Below, piece by piece: positions 15,200 through 24,679 of a stretch of 33,811 bases of DNA (positions are counted from its first letter, which is position 1; the number at the start of each line of letters is the position of its first letter). The notes beneath the pieces are model-generated. The model did no database searches and was not told the origin of the DNA. It saw only the letters and a program-made list of their open reading frames with translations. The DNA comes from Chromera velia (taxonomy: Eukaryota > Sar > Chromeraceae). A program made the translations under genes and the position numbers. The DNA is taken from the NCBI GenBank assembly GCA_018398765.1, contig JAHBMJ010001069.1:2501-36311 (forward strand). Reading direction: 5' to 3'.

Positions 15200-15557
15200 A
15201 GATGCGTCTGCTTGTGTGGGGTGTAGCTGTTTATGTGCAAATATCTATCTCTCTCTCCGTCTGTCAATGTGAGGAAATTTTTTCACTTCTATGCAGAGAC
15301 GACGTGACTGAATAAACGTTGATGGGTGTGAAGACTCATTCACTTCACATCTGTCTGAATGTTTGTGTGGATACAAAGAGGGAGAAATAGAAGTGAATGG
15401 GGAGTTGAGGTAGAATAGTTTTGAATGGAAAGAAAAGAGATGGCCGAAGCTGTTAACCTTTAGAAAGAATTGTGAGGTCCCTGGATCGAACCCTAACAAT
15501 CGAACAATCAATAAGGCAACGTACGTTTCAGTTGGATCGATCGAGCACGATCGATTT

Positions 15558-15567
15558 GAAGGGAGGG
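15558..15567 (+). other. Polypurine tract
   Basis: GAAGGGAGGG, two bases before the 3' LTR; the expected site of plus-strand DNA priming. Confidence 0.7.
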
Positions 15568-15569
15568 CA

Positions 15570-15854
15570 TATGTGACGTAAGTATAGATTGTGTATAAGA
15601 CTGCGCGGTGCGAACATAAGCGAGCACCTTGCATGATTCTTGTATGCTTTCTGGGACCGCGTCAGAAAAGAGCGCACGTCTCAGCCAGAGCAACTGGAAT
15701 TAGATGTTGCATCTGAATTAATCTGAATTGCAGCAAAGTCAGTCTGACAGTGCAGGTACCAACTGATTGAATGATGGAATGATGACGTATGTCTAGATTG
15801 ACAGACCTTCCGTCCTGACGTTGTGAATATGATGAGCTCTGTATATATATCACA
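15570..15854 (+). repeat. 3' LTR
   Basis: Begins TATGTGACGTAAGTATAG and ends TATATATCACA. It is shorter than the 5' copy (285 versus 373 bases), through loss of about 100 bases after the first 30. In the aligned rest almost all differences from the 5' copy are transitions, and several fall where one copy has CG. Confidence 0.85.
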
Positions 15855-18711
15855 CCCTCCATCATTCACAATTCTCACAATTGTTGTCTAAAGAGACTTT
15901 TTCTCTGTTTCTTTTTCAACTTGTCTAACCAACCTCATATGTAGCCTGTTGCTTACAACATTCAGGCAGTTATGAGTGATGACCAAGGCCGATGGCTCAG
16001 CATCATCGTCTGGAAGTTTATCGTGAAAAGTCACAGTTCTGTTCATAGTTCGGATAGTACACTGTACTACAGTGGAATTCCACGGTATTTAAATCCTTTT
16101 CATTAACTCCAATAGTACAATGTACTATCCTATCTGTACTATAAAAAAAAAATAATTTACTAGGCTTCCTAGGCATTCCTATGAGTGTTCTACTAGGTTT
16201 TAACACTATTTAGACCTAATTTAACATTATTAGAATCCTCTGTAATATGTGTGAATCTTTTATAGTTCCTAAACTATTTGTATAGTGCCTTAACCCCTAG
16301 ACAGGCTGGCAGACAGCGGCAGGGAGCAAGCATACAGGTCGGATCTCGTCGAAGATGTAGCCGTCCTCCGATACAGGGACCTCCGACGGAGCGTGGATAG
16401 AGCGGGACCAGCTCCAGCTCCTTGGTGATGTGGGAGTTATCGTTAATGGCAACTCCTGGCGCGCCCGAGGGACTGGATGTTGTTGGTATGGACGGGAAGA
16501 TATGTTCTGTCTGTGGCTGCATGTCCGCCTCCATATAACAGTGTGCCGGCTGTCATTATACCCAGTATTGTTCTCAAAGCTGCCAAAACAGGGACTGGAG
16601 GCGGTATCATCGTGCCATCTGCCCCACCCTCTAGAAAGCTCTGACTCACTGACTAACTGACTGATCGATTGGTTGATTGATTGATTAATTGATTGATGGG
16701 CCTGAGGCTCCTGAGTGATAGCCTCGCAAGGGTCACTCATGCATGAAGCTATGTCAACAATTTTGAATATGTTCTTTTATGTAAACTATATGGTCGTTTT
16801 TGTTAGATACAAATGCTAGGCCTGTATAAGTCATCATCTTAATTTCTATGGTTATTTATTTGCTATAGACTCTCTAAAACTTTTTTTAAAAAAATTTTCT
16901 AGTATATAGTGGTTGCTCTGACTCTAGGATGGTCTCTAGCCTTGGACCCTAGGATCGACCTATAGTACTGACTATACTATTCTATTATACCATACAATAG
17001 TACAATGTACTATCTTATCCTAACTGTGAACTTCTGTTTAGGAGGCGTGTGCTTGTGTATGCCTCTGCTCGGATAGACAGCCCTGGCAGAGCGTCAGGAA
17101 ACCCCCCACTACTAATAATACAAGAGAGCAAACGACGGCGGTTTAGTTATAGTCGTTTGATCAACAACTCTTTGATTGGATGACTAGAGCACTCAATAAC
17201 TACTCTCAGCCCATCTATCATTCTGAGGGCAATCCCAGACTGCCAAGCAATGTCTTTGAGAATAAAGATGTCAAACAGTTCAAAATCGTGCTCCTTGAGA
17301 GGCTAAAAGGATAGGGGGGTGAAATGCCTTTAGCATGGAGGGGAGGGAGGGGCGTAACGCACGGCTTCGCCGCACGGTAGCACGGCCCCCCCCCGTGCTA
17401 CGAAAAAAGGCTGCCGCACGGCATGGCCCTACCGGTAGAAGAGGCACTCAATAGCACTTAACTGCCCCACTCTCCTCTCTAGTATCTTTTTCAGCATCCA
17501 TATATTGACGTTAACCTAGACGTTGACCCGTTGGTAAGAAGAAAGAGGGGGGACAACGCAAAGAGACGACGTTGAGACCGAGTTATATTATCTAGTATAT
17601 TATTTAATGGTCTACCGTACGGCACGCCCCCCCTCCCCCGTGCTACGAGCCCAGACCACGCTCCGCGCGGCCCGGGGGGGGGTCCCATGCGGCTGGCAAG
17701 CCAGCCGCGCGGACCGGGACCCCCTCTCCCCCGATATTACCCCCCTATCTGAAAAGGTTCCCGTGAAGCCTTTTTCAGCCCATTCCTGGATTGTTCTCAT
17801 CCTTTGCGGTGAGGAGTACGAAACCTTCTTCAAGTGGCGTGTTCGATGGGAAACAAGAGGAAAAAACGAGACTAAGGATTTGATTCTTTTCAAAACCAAC
17901 CCCTATCCCACTTGCCCTCTCAGGCATTGCGGCAAACCTCGATCGTTACCCAAACACTGGCAGCGTACTAACGGCCCCTGTCTTATCACATCTTCATATC
18001 TTCAGAAAGAAAACAAATGAAATCAGAGACCTCAGAGAACGTTGAAAAAAGGAAAAACAAAGTCCACGGATGACAAAAACAAAACTAGCCATGCTGTTGC
18101 ACACTGGTTCTGCTTCTATGTGGGTGTACACAAATACATTTGCGCACCTGGCGAGTAAAGCTGATACGGCCATGGACTCTTCATCGCACCCTCCCAGTTG
18201 TAGGACGACTGCAAAATTTATCCAAGACGTGCAAAAACTTAATCAAAAGAAAGAGTTCAAATAAGTCTTGGAAGGGAGGACGGTCATGAAAGGTAGGAGA
18301 AGGAAGAGAAAAAAAGGGAGACATAAAAAAAAACAGCAGCATGAAGGGCAAAGTTAACAAAGGATAGAGAGACGAGGGAGGTCAAACAGATACACACTCT
18401 AAAGAGCTCCAGTTCAATTTATCATACAACTTTTCCCCCTTTTCCTCTAAGACTTTCCTCTTCTTGTTTTCTTTTTCAAAATAAATGAGAAATTCAATTT
18501 CAACAAGCCGGCAAGAAGTCGATTCTGACAAATGTCAAACAAAGAGGTATAGTGTGTCCATAGCTGAGCCCGTAGCGTGCTCAGCCCCTCTTATAGCTGA
18601 TCCCCAAAACTAGCCACCAAGCTACCTACCAGCAGCAAACCAAAACAAACCAGTCCAATGAAAGCACTCCACGGAAGCACTTGGCGATGCAAAGTTTGCG
18701 GTTTCACGCTA
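15855..18711. other. Gene-poor sequence with palindromes and unassigned frames
   Basis: No gene I can name. Three near-palindromes TAGTACA-N-TGTACTA lie at 16055, 16113 and 16998. A GC-richer island at 16290-16660 has several overlapping minus-strand frames (up to 147 codons, with NQSINQ-type repeats from a GATT tetranucleotide run at 16660-16700) but no domain. A GC hairpin sits at 17377-17401, and a related GTGCTACG motif recurs at 17639. A plus-strand frame of 137 codons (17607-18020) contains HSWIVLILCGEEYETFFKW; I do not recognise it. From 18020 on, the sequence is AT- and purine-rich. Confidence 0.35.
17377..17401. other. Perfect 9-bp hairpin
   Basis: GTAGCACGG (17377-17385), loop of seven C, CCGTGCTAC (17393-17401). 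It is embedded in a patch with further CGCACGG/GCCGCACGG repeats. It is not followed by a T-run on the plus strand and has no neighbouring gene it would obviously regulate. Confidence 0.75.
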
Positions 18712-18755
18712 CTGGAGACGGAAGCGACTTAGGAGGAGGGAGATGCTTGCAGTCT
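18712..18755 (+). repeat. Isolated remnant of the 54-bp minisatellite
   Basis: GACGGAAGCGACTTAGGAGG followed by AGGGAGATGCTTGCAG matches the consensus of the array at 20150-20690 in the same orientation, but lies 1.4 kb to its left. Confidence 0.75.
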
Positions 18756-20149
18756 ACGGGGCAGCACTCCTAGGTAGAACCCTAGTACCATGCATATTTA
18801 TGCTGTAATTGAAGATGATATAACATAGGTTCTAATAGGTTCTAACACTGTTTTTTGCTTTTCCAGACTCGTTAGTGTAAGGTTCTTTCAGATTTTTAAA
18901 GGTTCTTCAAAGAAAAATCAAGTCTACGTTGCATTAAAGTGGTGTCTCCATCATTTAGTTCTTACTCTCTAGAGAAACTGCTAGAACCTAGGTTCTAGGA
19001 ACCTAGACAAAAACCTGTAAGAACCATGAAGAACTCCCCCCCTAAAGCTTCAGAAAGACTAAAAACCTAATTTAGATGATTAAAATGATCTAAACAAATA
19101 AGACAGATGCTTACATATGCCAAAATTGACCGTCAAAATCATAAAACTCAGCTGTCAACTCGCTTTTTCTTCTCTTCAAACAGATTTACAACTTAAGATG
19201 AGCAAGCTCTTCATCTTTCATGAAGACGGTTTCATTTATTTTATGTGCATGTTAAATATAAAAGAACATAGAAGAAAGACTTAGTGGGACGTTATCGACG
19301 CGAATCTTTTCAAGCTTCCTGTTTTGGCCTAACTGCCAAAGGAAAGAGAAAGCACGCTTGTTGGCTAAGTCGGTCAAAGCCTCGTCAGACTTAGGATATG
19401 TATGCACAGCAATCCCTGCCAATCCGGTACAGTTCATCTAGGTCCTTTTCTTCATCTTCGACGTGTGCAATCGCTCGCAACCCTGAGGGCTCAAAAGCTT
19501 TCTTCTTGTCATTCTATAGAGAAAGGGCAGAAATGTGTAGCCCATACGGAGAGCAACGTAACGGTTGACACTTTCATGAAGCACATCAAAGCAAAGAGCG
19601 GCTGTCACGCATCAAACAGTGACACCATTATCATTCAAGAAAATGGTTTCAAAGCTTAATTAAGTTAAAGAAGAGCCAACCTCACACAATAGATTTCTTG
19701 TTGGAGTCTTAATAAATCTTGGAACCTTCTTTTTCCTTTTTTGATATTTTCTATCTAGAACCATCTTTATCCCTCTACCTCTCACCTAGCCTCTCACAGT
19801 CCTTTTCCAACGTTTTTCAGTCGGATTGGTGAACAAACTTTTGAATATTTTCATCATATTCAATGTTTTATAACTGGTTTTAGACAGGTTTTTTAGGGTT
19901 CTTGGAAGGTCAGACTAAGAAGGCTAGAACCTAAGTTCTAGGAACCTAAGAACCTAGAGGTAGAGACGTATAGTTTTTAAGCTCAAACCGAGTAAGAACC
20001 TTCAACCAATACTCTAAAAGTGTCATTTTTTTGTTTTTTAGAACTTTTTTTGCTTATAAAATAAGTTTGGAGTTCGTTTTAAATGTTTTAGAGCTTAGAT
20101 TGCTACTGCAAAGTCGTTTGACGACCACATCTATATTTCAAAGTGCCTG
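18756..20149. other. AT-rich segment separating two parts of the minisatellite
   Basis: About 1.4 kb without a supported gene. It carries TTCTAGGAACCTA near both ends (about 18991 and 19942), plus many partial copies of GGTTCT and AGAACC. Small frames at 19252-19437 (minus) and 19402-19659 (plus) have no motifs. It is plausibly an inserted non-autonomous element. Confidence 0.45.
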
Positions 20150-20690
20150 CCCGTAGCTTGCAGTGCTTGCGGGCAGATAGAGGCGGAAGCGAGACGCTTG
20201 CGGTGCTTGCGGGCAGCTGGAGATGGAAGCGACTTGGGGGGAGAGAGATGTTTGCGGTGCTTGCGTGCAAGCAGAGGCGGAAGCAATGTGGGGGGAGGGA
20301 GACGCTTGCGGTGCTTGCGGGCAGCTGGAGGCGGGTGCGACTTGGGGGGAGAGAGATGCTTGCGGAGCTTGCGGGGAGACGGAGGCGGAAGCGACGTATG
20401 GGGAGGGATGCGCTTGCGGTGCTTGCAGGCAGACGGAGGCGGGTGCAACTTGGAGGGAGGGAGACGCTTGTGGTGCTTGCAGGCAGACGGAGGCGGGTGC
20501 GACTTAGGGGGAGGGAGACGCTTGCAGTGCTTGCTGCAGGCAGGTGGAGGTGGAAGCAACTTGGGCGGAGGGAGATGCTTGTGGCGCTTACAGGCATGTT
20601 AAGGTAGAAGCGACTTGGGGGGAGGCAGACGCTTGCAACGTTTGCGGGCAAGTGGTGGCGGAAATGACTTGGGGGAAAGGAGGCGCAGTT
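20150..20690. repeat. 54-bp G-rich minisatellite, about ten units
   Basis: Units start GCTTGCGGTGCTTGCGGGCA, then a GGAGGCGG block, then CGACTTGGGGGGAG. About ten units run in tandem, most exactly 54 bases, diverged by point changes. Because 54 is a multiple of three, all frames stay open: the minus strand reads as 18-residue Leu/Pro/Ser/Arg repeats and the plus strand as Gly/Arg/Cys-rich ones. I see no start, flanking exon or conservation that would make it a gene. Confidence 0.9.
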
Positions 20691-21605
20691 CCTTTCTGAA
20701 CCGGTGTGCGGTTATCGCCAAAGCCGCGCTGGACTGGAGCAGAAGAAACCTGTTGAGGAAAACGATCATGAGAAGAGGAAACGGCTTTAACCTGTGGCGC
20801 CTTTTATTTTTGCTCGCTTCTTAAAATCTTTTCCCATCGAAGCCTTGAGTGCCGTTTCCCTCTGCATGCCTTTCTTTTCCTTTTTTCTCCATCTTCCATA
20901 AACTTTTAAGTTGCACAGCACCACGTCGTCCCTTACTAGATTGGCGTTTCCATGTCAGTCTGAGGCTTTCTCATTCTGGTGATAACTTGAAGACTGATGT
21001 GCTATCACCTCTGCAAGCTTTTCAGCATTAATTAAACATAACTTCTTGAACACATAACTGTAGCTGCACGGCCAAACAAAACACGGTCTGAGTGCTTTCT
21101 GCTGCACAGAACAAATGCAAGAGAGAGATTGCTTGATGGGCTCCAGTTCTGAGGTCCCGACTGGACATAAGTTCACATGGAGACGGCAAGAAGAAAAGTC
21201 TGTCATTTGTTGCAGAAACTGAACCGCTTTTCCTCGGGACAAGATCAGAGAGCTTCTTTCGAGTTCTGCTGCTCAATTGCCTGAGTTGTGGAACGATATC
21301 TGTGAAACGATACAATTGAATAGCATTAGTACAGACTGTAGTAAAACAATTAAAAAAAATTAACTCGAGTGACTTATAGCTTATTCTTAGAGTGTGATTC
21401 AAGTTAACTTCTTAGGCAACTTTTATTTGGCAGTAAATGCGGAATTCGATTTTAATTAAAACTTGAATTATAGGTATGATACTATAGTAGGTATGATAGT
21501 ATTAATTTTATTAAACGGTCTCAGGATGAGTCTTTCTAAGCTTTTTTAGCACATTCGCATCTGTATTACTCTTGTATGGCAGGCCTCATTGCTCTGTATG
21601 GTCTA
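20691..21605. other. Intergenic, 3' side of the histidine kinase
   Basis: No gene supported. Minus-strand frames at 20955-21402 (95-124 codons) look random in composition. 21340-21530 is AT-rich, with a duplicated TAGGTATGATA motif at 21473-21500. Confidence 0.4.
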
Positions 21606-24600
21606 TCACAGTTGTTTTTGTGACGACTCAGCAAACCCAAGCAGCGCTGCGAGATCTTTTACCTGGAGGGGCTTGATGATCACCTTGTCGGCCCCCGCAT
21701 CCAAGAAGGCCTGGCTGGACTCCTGTACCGCATCTCCCGTGTATCCAATCAGGAGGGGGGTTGGTATGTTTTTGACTTGACCACCCTTCTTAGCTGTCTC
21801 CATGAAGTGTCCTCTGAGTCTCTTCATCGCCTCTGGACCGTTCATACGGGCCATGTTTTTGTCCATCAACACCAGCCGAAAGACCAACCCCCCCTCACCG
21901 ATCACCCTTACAGCCTCGTGGCCATCTTCGGCTGTACGCACGGAGAAGCCGAGCCGCTTGATCGCCGCACTTCCTGCCATCAGACAAAAACGATCATCAT
22001 CAACTAGGAGTACATCTGCAGTCAAGCCTCGGGCAGTGTTGAGAGATGGGGTGAAGGGAGACGATGGAGAGTCTGCACGCCCGGTGCAGCTGGAAGGGGA
22101 GACAAGAGAACCATTTTGATTTAAGCTGGGACTTAGATTCTTTGTCTTCCCTTCCACTTCCACCTCCATCTCGCCATTGCTTTTTGTCATGGGTATCCGG
22201 CAGTCGTGCACTTTCTCGCTGTGCCGCACCCCTTCGCTTGAACCCACGACGTTCTCTGCCCTCCTCTCACCGACCGCAAGAACGTCAGATTCCGTGGCAG
22301 ACTTCAGAAGGGAAGGCATGAGGACTCCCTGCAGATTCGCTGATGTTTTCTTTTCTTTCTTTCTCTTCTTCTTCCTCTTTCTCTCCCTCTTCCTCTCCCT
22401 CTTCCTCTCCCTCTGCCCCTGCCTCTGGATTCTGATGATCATTCTCTTCTTGGAGAACAGAAATGGAAATCTTTGTGGGACTCTGGGTGCTGCTCTGCTG
22501 ACTTTTTACGACAAATTTCCCTCCAAGCCTCTGAGTAGGTCCGTGCGGCCCCGATGGTCCTTCGTTTAGTGCGACTAAAGGCATGAACATTTCAAAGAAA
22601 AAAGCACTCCCCTCTCCCCTCCCACGGCTCTCTACCCCAATTTGGCCCCCCGCATGCGCCTCAACAAAACTCTTACAGATAACGAGACCCAACCCAGTCC
22701 CCCCTCCATTCTGCAGCTCCCCTGCGCGAACTTGGCCGTAGGGCTTGAACAGTTTGGTCATGTCCTCCTTACTCAACCCTGGGCCTGTGTCCGTAACTGA
22801 CACCCGCATCACGACCCATTTCATCATTTCTTTCTCTTTCTCCTTCTCCTTCTCCTCCACAACCGATGACTCACTGCCGCAAAGGCCCCCCTCTCTTTCT
22901 CCTCTGATAACCGACCGTTCATACAAAGACTCTGCAGAAGACCAGTGTTGCTTCTGAGTGACACTTTGTGTCTCTTGTACTGTCTGCTTCTGGAGAGGGG
23001 GAATTCTTTTCTCGTCCTTTTCGTTCGGCAGTCTGAAACTGCACTCAAGCTTGACGGTACCTGTTTTCGTGAACTTTCGCGCATTTCCCAAGAAATTACT
23101 AACCACCTGATCGAGCCGAACGAAGTCCGCCACCCCGATCGTCCTCTCCGCAAGGAGCCTCTCAAGCTCTTCTTCCTGAAAAGACAAACTGGAGGAGAAG
23201 CTGACATGCTGAGTCCCTTTTTGGCAACTGAAGAGCGGCGCTGCCTGCCCATGCAGGCGGGCAACCCACGCGCGTATGTCAAGGGGCTGAAATGCATACT
23301 TAAGACCACCCTTCTCTAATTTCTCCACCTGTAACACGTCATCGCAGACCCCCCTCATTTTATCAAACTGAGGTACAAGGAAGTCGGACAATTGATGCAA
23401 ACGATCGACAGACGCACACACAGAGGAGCGCAGTGTCTCTGGGTCTGTTTCCTCNCTAGAAGTCTTTGAAATCTCTTTGAGGACTTCCTGAAACTCAAAC
23501 ACCAACAAGCAGGCCCCGGAAAGCGGATTTCGCATCTCATGCATGATGTAACTAAGAAATTGAGACTTCTGCGCCTCCGCTTTTCTGCGCCTAAAAACCT
23601 CTTCTGCTGCCTCCCAGAGTGTCAAAGTGCAGAGCATACGGACCCCAGCACAGATCGCTGTCTGGGAGATGGAACTGGCTATGGCAATACCCCAGAAATC
23701 CTGCGCCTCCGCTTCCTCCATCATGGACGCACACCCAAAATGGCACCCCAAAAGCCAGAAAAGTGTGTCACACAAGTTCAGAAGCCAAAAATGACCGTGA
23801 GAAAAATGGAGTACGCCGATCGGAATTTTCAACACAAGACCTGAGCGCAAGAAAAGGGACACAATAACAAAGGACCCGTGAATCGATACACGCAGAAACA
23901 GAGTGAACAGGAACGTGTCTTGCACGTATGTACACACTCCCGGCCATACAGCTTTGTTGGTTGCCAACAGTGTCGTCCTTTCCTTGGCAACCATGCAACC
24001 TTCCTGCGCGCCCAAGCACACAAAGTGACCCCCACAGACTTCGAAAGGTGACGAGAGTGTGAAGGTCAGAGAGCAATCCGTCCCGCCTACGCTTCTACAT
24101 GCAGTGGCAAAACATACCGATCTCAACCCCACCCCCCGACATCCCCCGACACACCATAGTGGCCCTGGAGAAGCACTCGTGCCGCAAGAGATGAAGGATT
24201 CCAAAAGCAGGTTGCAGCATGGAGAAGACCTCCACCGATGGCATACGCGGCGGTCGTCTTCAGTTCGCTCGTTTGGACAGATAAAGTCACAAATCCCGAC
24301 AAATCGGCCAGTCCAAAGAGAAACAAAGACGTTGCAGCGATCGAGAGGAAGGTCATCGCTTTGTCGAACTTCCCGAAGAGCATCAGGAAGAATTGGATCA
24401 ACATGAGGAAGCAGTTCAGGGGAATGAATGTTGCCGATAGAAACTTTCTCTGCAAGTCCACATTCAATGAAGGTCAGTCATGCACTCTCGCGCAGCGTTG
24501 CAACAACACATCAAATGTCGAAGCAAGAAACTGAAGCATACCTGCTTTCCAAAGCAGTCACTACGGAATGCATCCGAGTCCCCTGGGCTCATACCCTGGT

Positions 24601-24679
24601 GCTTCTGTTCTGTACCTTTCGCTCCACCCGCCACCCCACGAGATCCGCGATTCCCTGTTGATTTCCGTTCCGTCAACAT
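21606..24679 (-). CDS. Membrane hybrid histidine kinase with C-terminal receiver domain
   Basis: A phosphorelay sensor kinase. Exons, leftward: 24679-24542, 24449-24155, then from 23918 (or 24086) to 22510, then 22448-21606; 894 or 950 residues. A polar N-terminus is followed by about six hydrophobic segments in exons 2-3 (for example FIPLNCFLMLIQFFLML and FVIVSLFL) with no obvious ligand domain. HisKA has FLSYIMHEMRNPLSG, the phospho-His codon being 23539-23541. The ATPase domain has an N box NFLGNARKFT, G1 DTGPG, F box LFKPYGQ and G2 GGGTGLGL. A Lys/Arg/Glu-rich linker leads to a receiver with VDDD, phospho-Asp in LMDKNM (codon 21861-21863), Thr in GYTGD and Lys in IIKPL. No Hpt domain is present. 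The last frame change is best explained by a 61-nt intron (22449-22509) with a good pyrimidine tract; a 181-nt alternative ends at 22329. An undetermined base at 23455 falls in codon AGN (Ser or Arg), so it cannot create a stop. Confidence 0.9.

Larger units (their letters stand above)
11984..15854 (+). mobile_element. Non-autonomous, gag-only LTR retrotransposon (degenerate)
   Basis: A 3.9-kb element with direct terminal repeats (11984-12356 and 15570-15854). A primer-binding-site match follows the 5' LTR at 12359, and a polypurine tract GAAGGGAGGG precedes the 3' LTR at 15558-15567. The sequence CCCTC occurs just outside both ends (11979-11983 and 15855-15859), a possible 5-bp target-site duplication. 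The interior carries only a broken gag; no protease, reverse transcriptase, RNase H or integrase frame was found between 13834 and 15557. A foldback element is nested inside. The layout fits the TR-GAG class of non-autonomous elements, or an element whose pol was deleted. Orientation is set by the PBS, gag and PPT order. Confidence 0.85.

Noticed and set aside
15478-15494. GGTTCGATCC on the minus strand as a tRNA T-loop
   Set aside because: The flanking bases do not form a 5-bp T stem, and no anticodon or acceptor arm could be laid out around it. It also lies inside the LTR element.
20103-20651. A 182-codon minus-strand frame of 18-residue repeats as a protein
   Set aside because: Fully explained by the 54-bp minisatellite; no start context, non-repetitive domain or splice partner was seen. 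Kept only as a finding to check.
18712-20690. Regular spacing of repeats as a CRISPR array
   Set aside because: Units are head-to-tail with no unique spacers, and the genome is eukaryotic.
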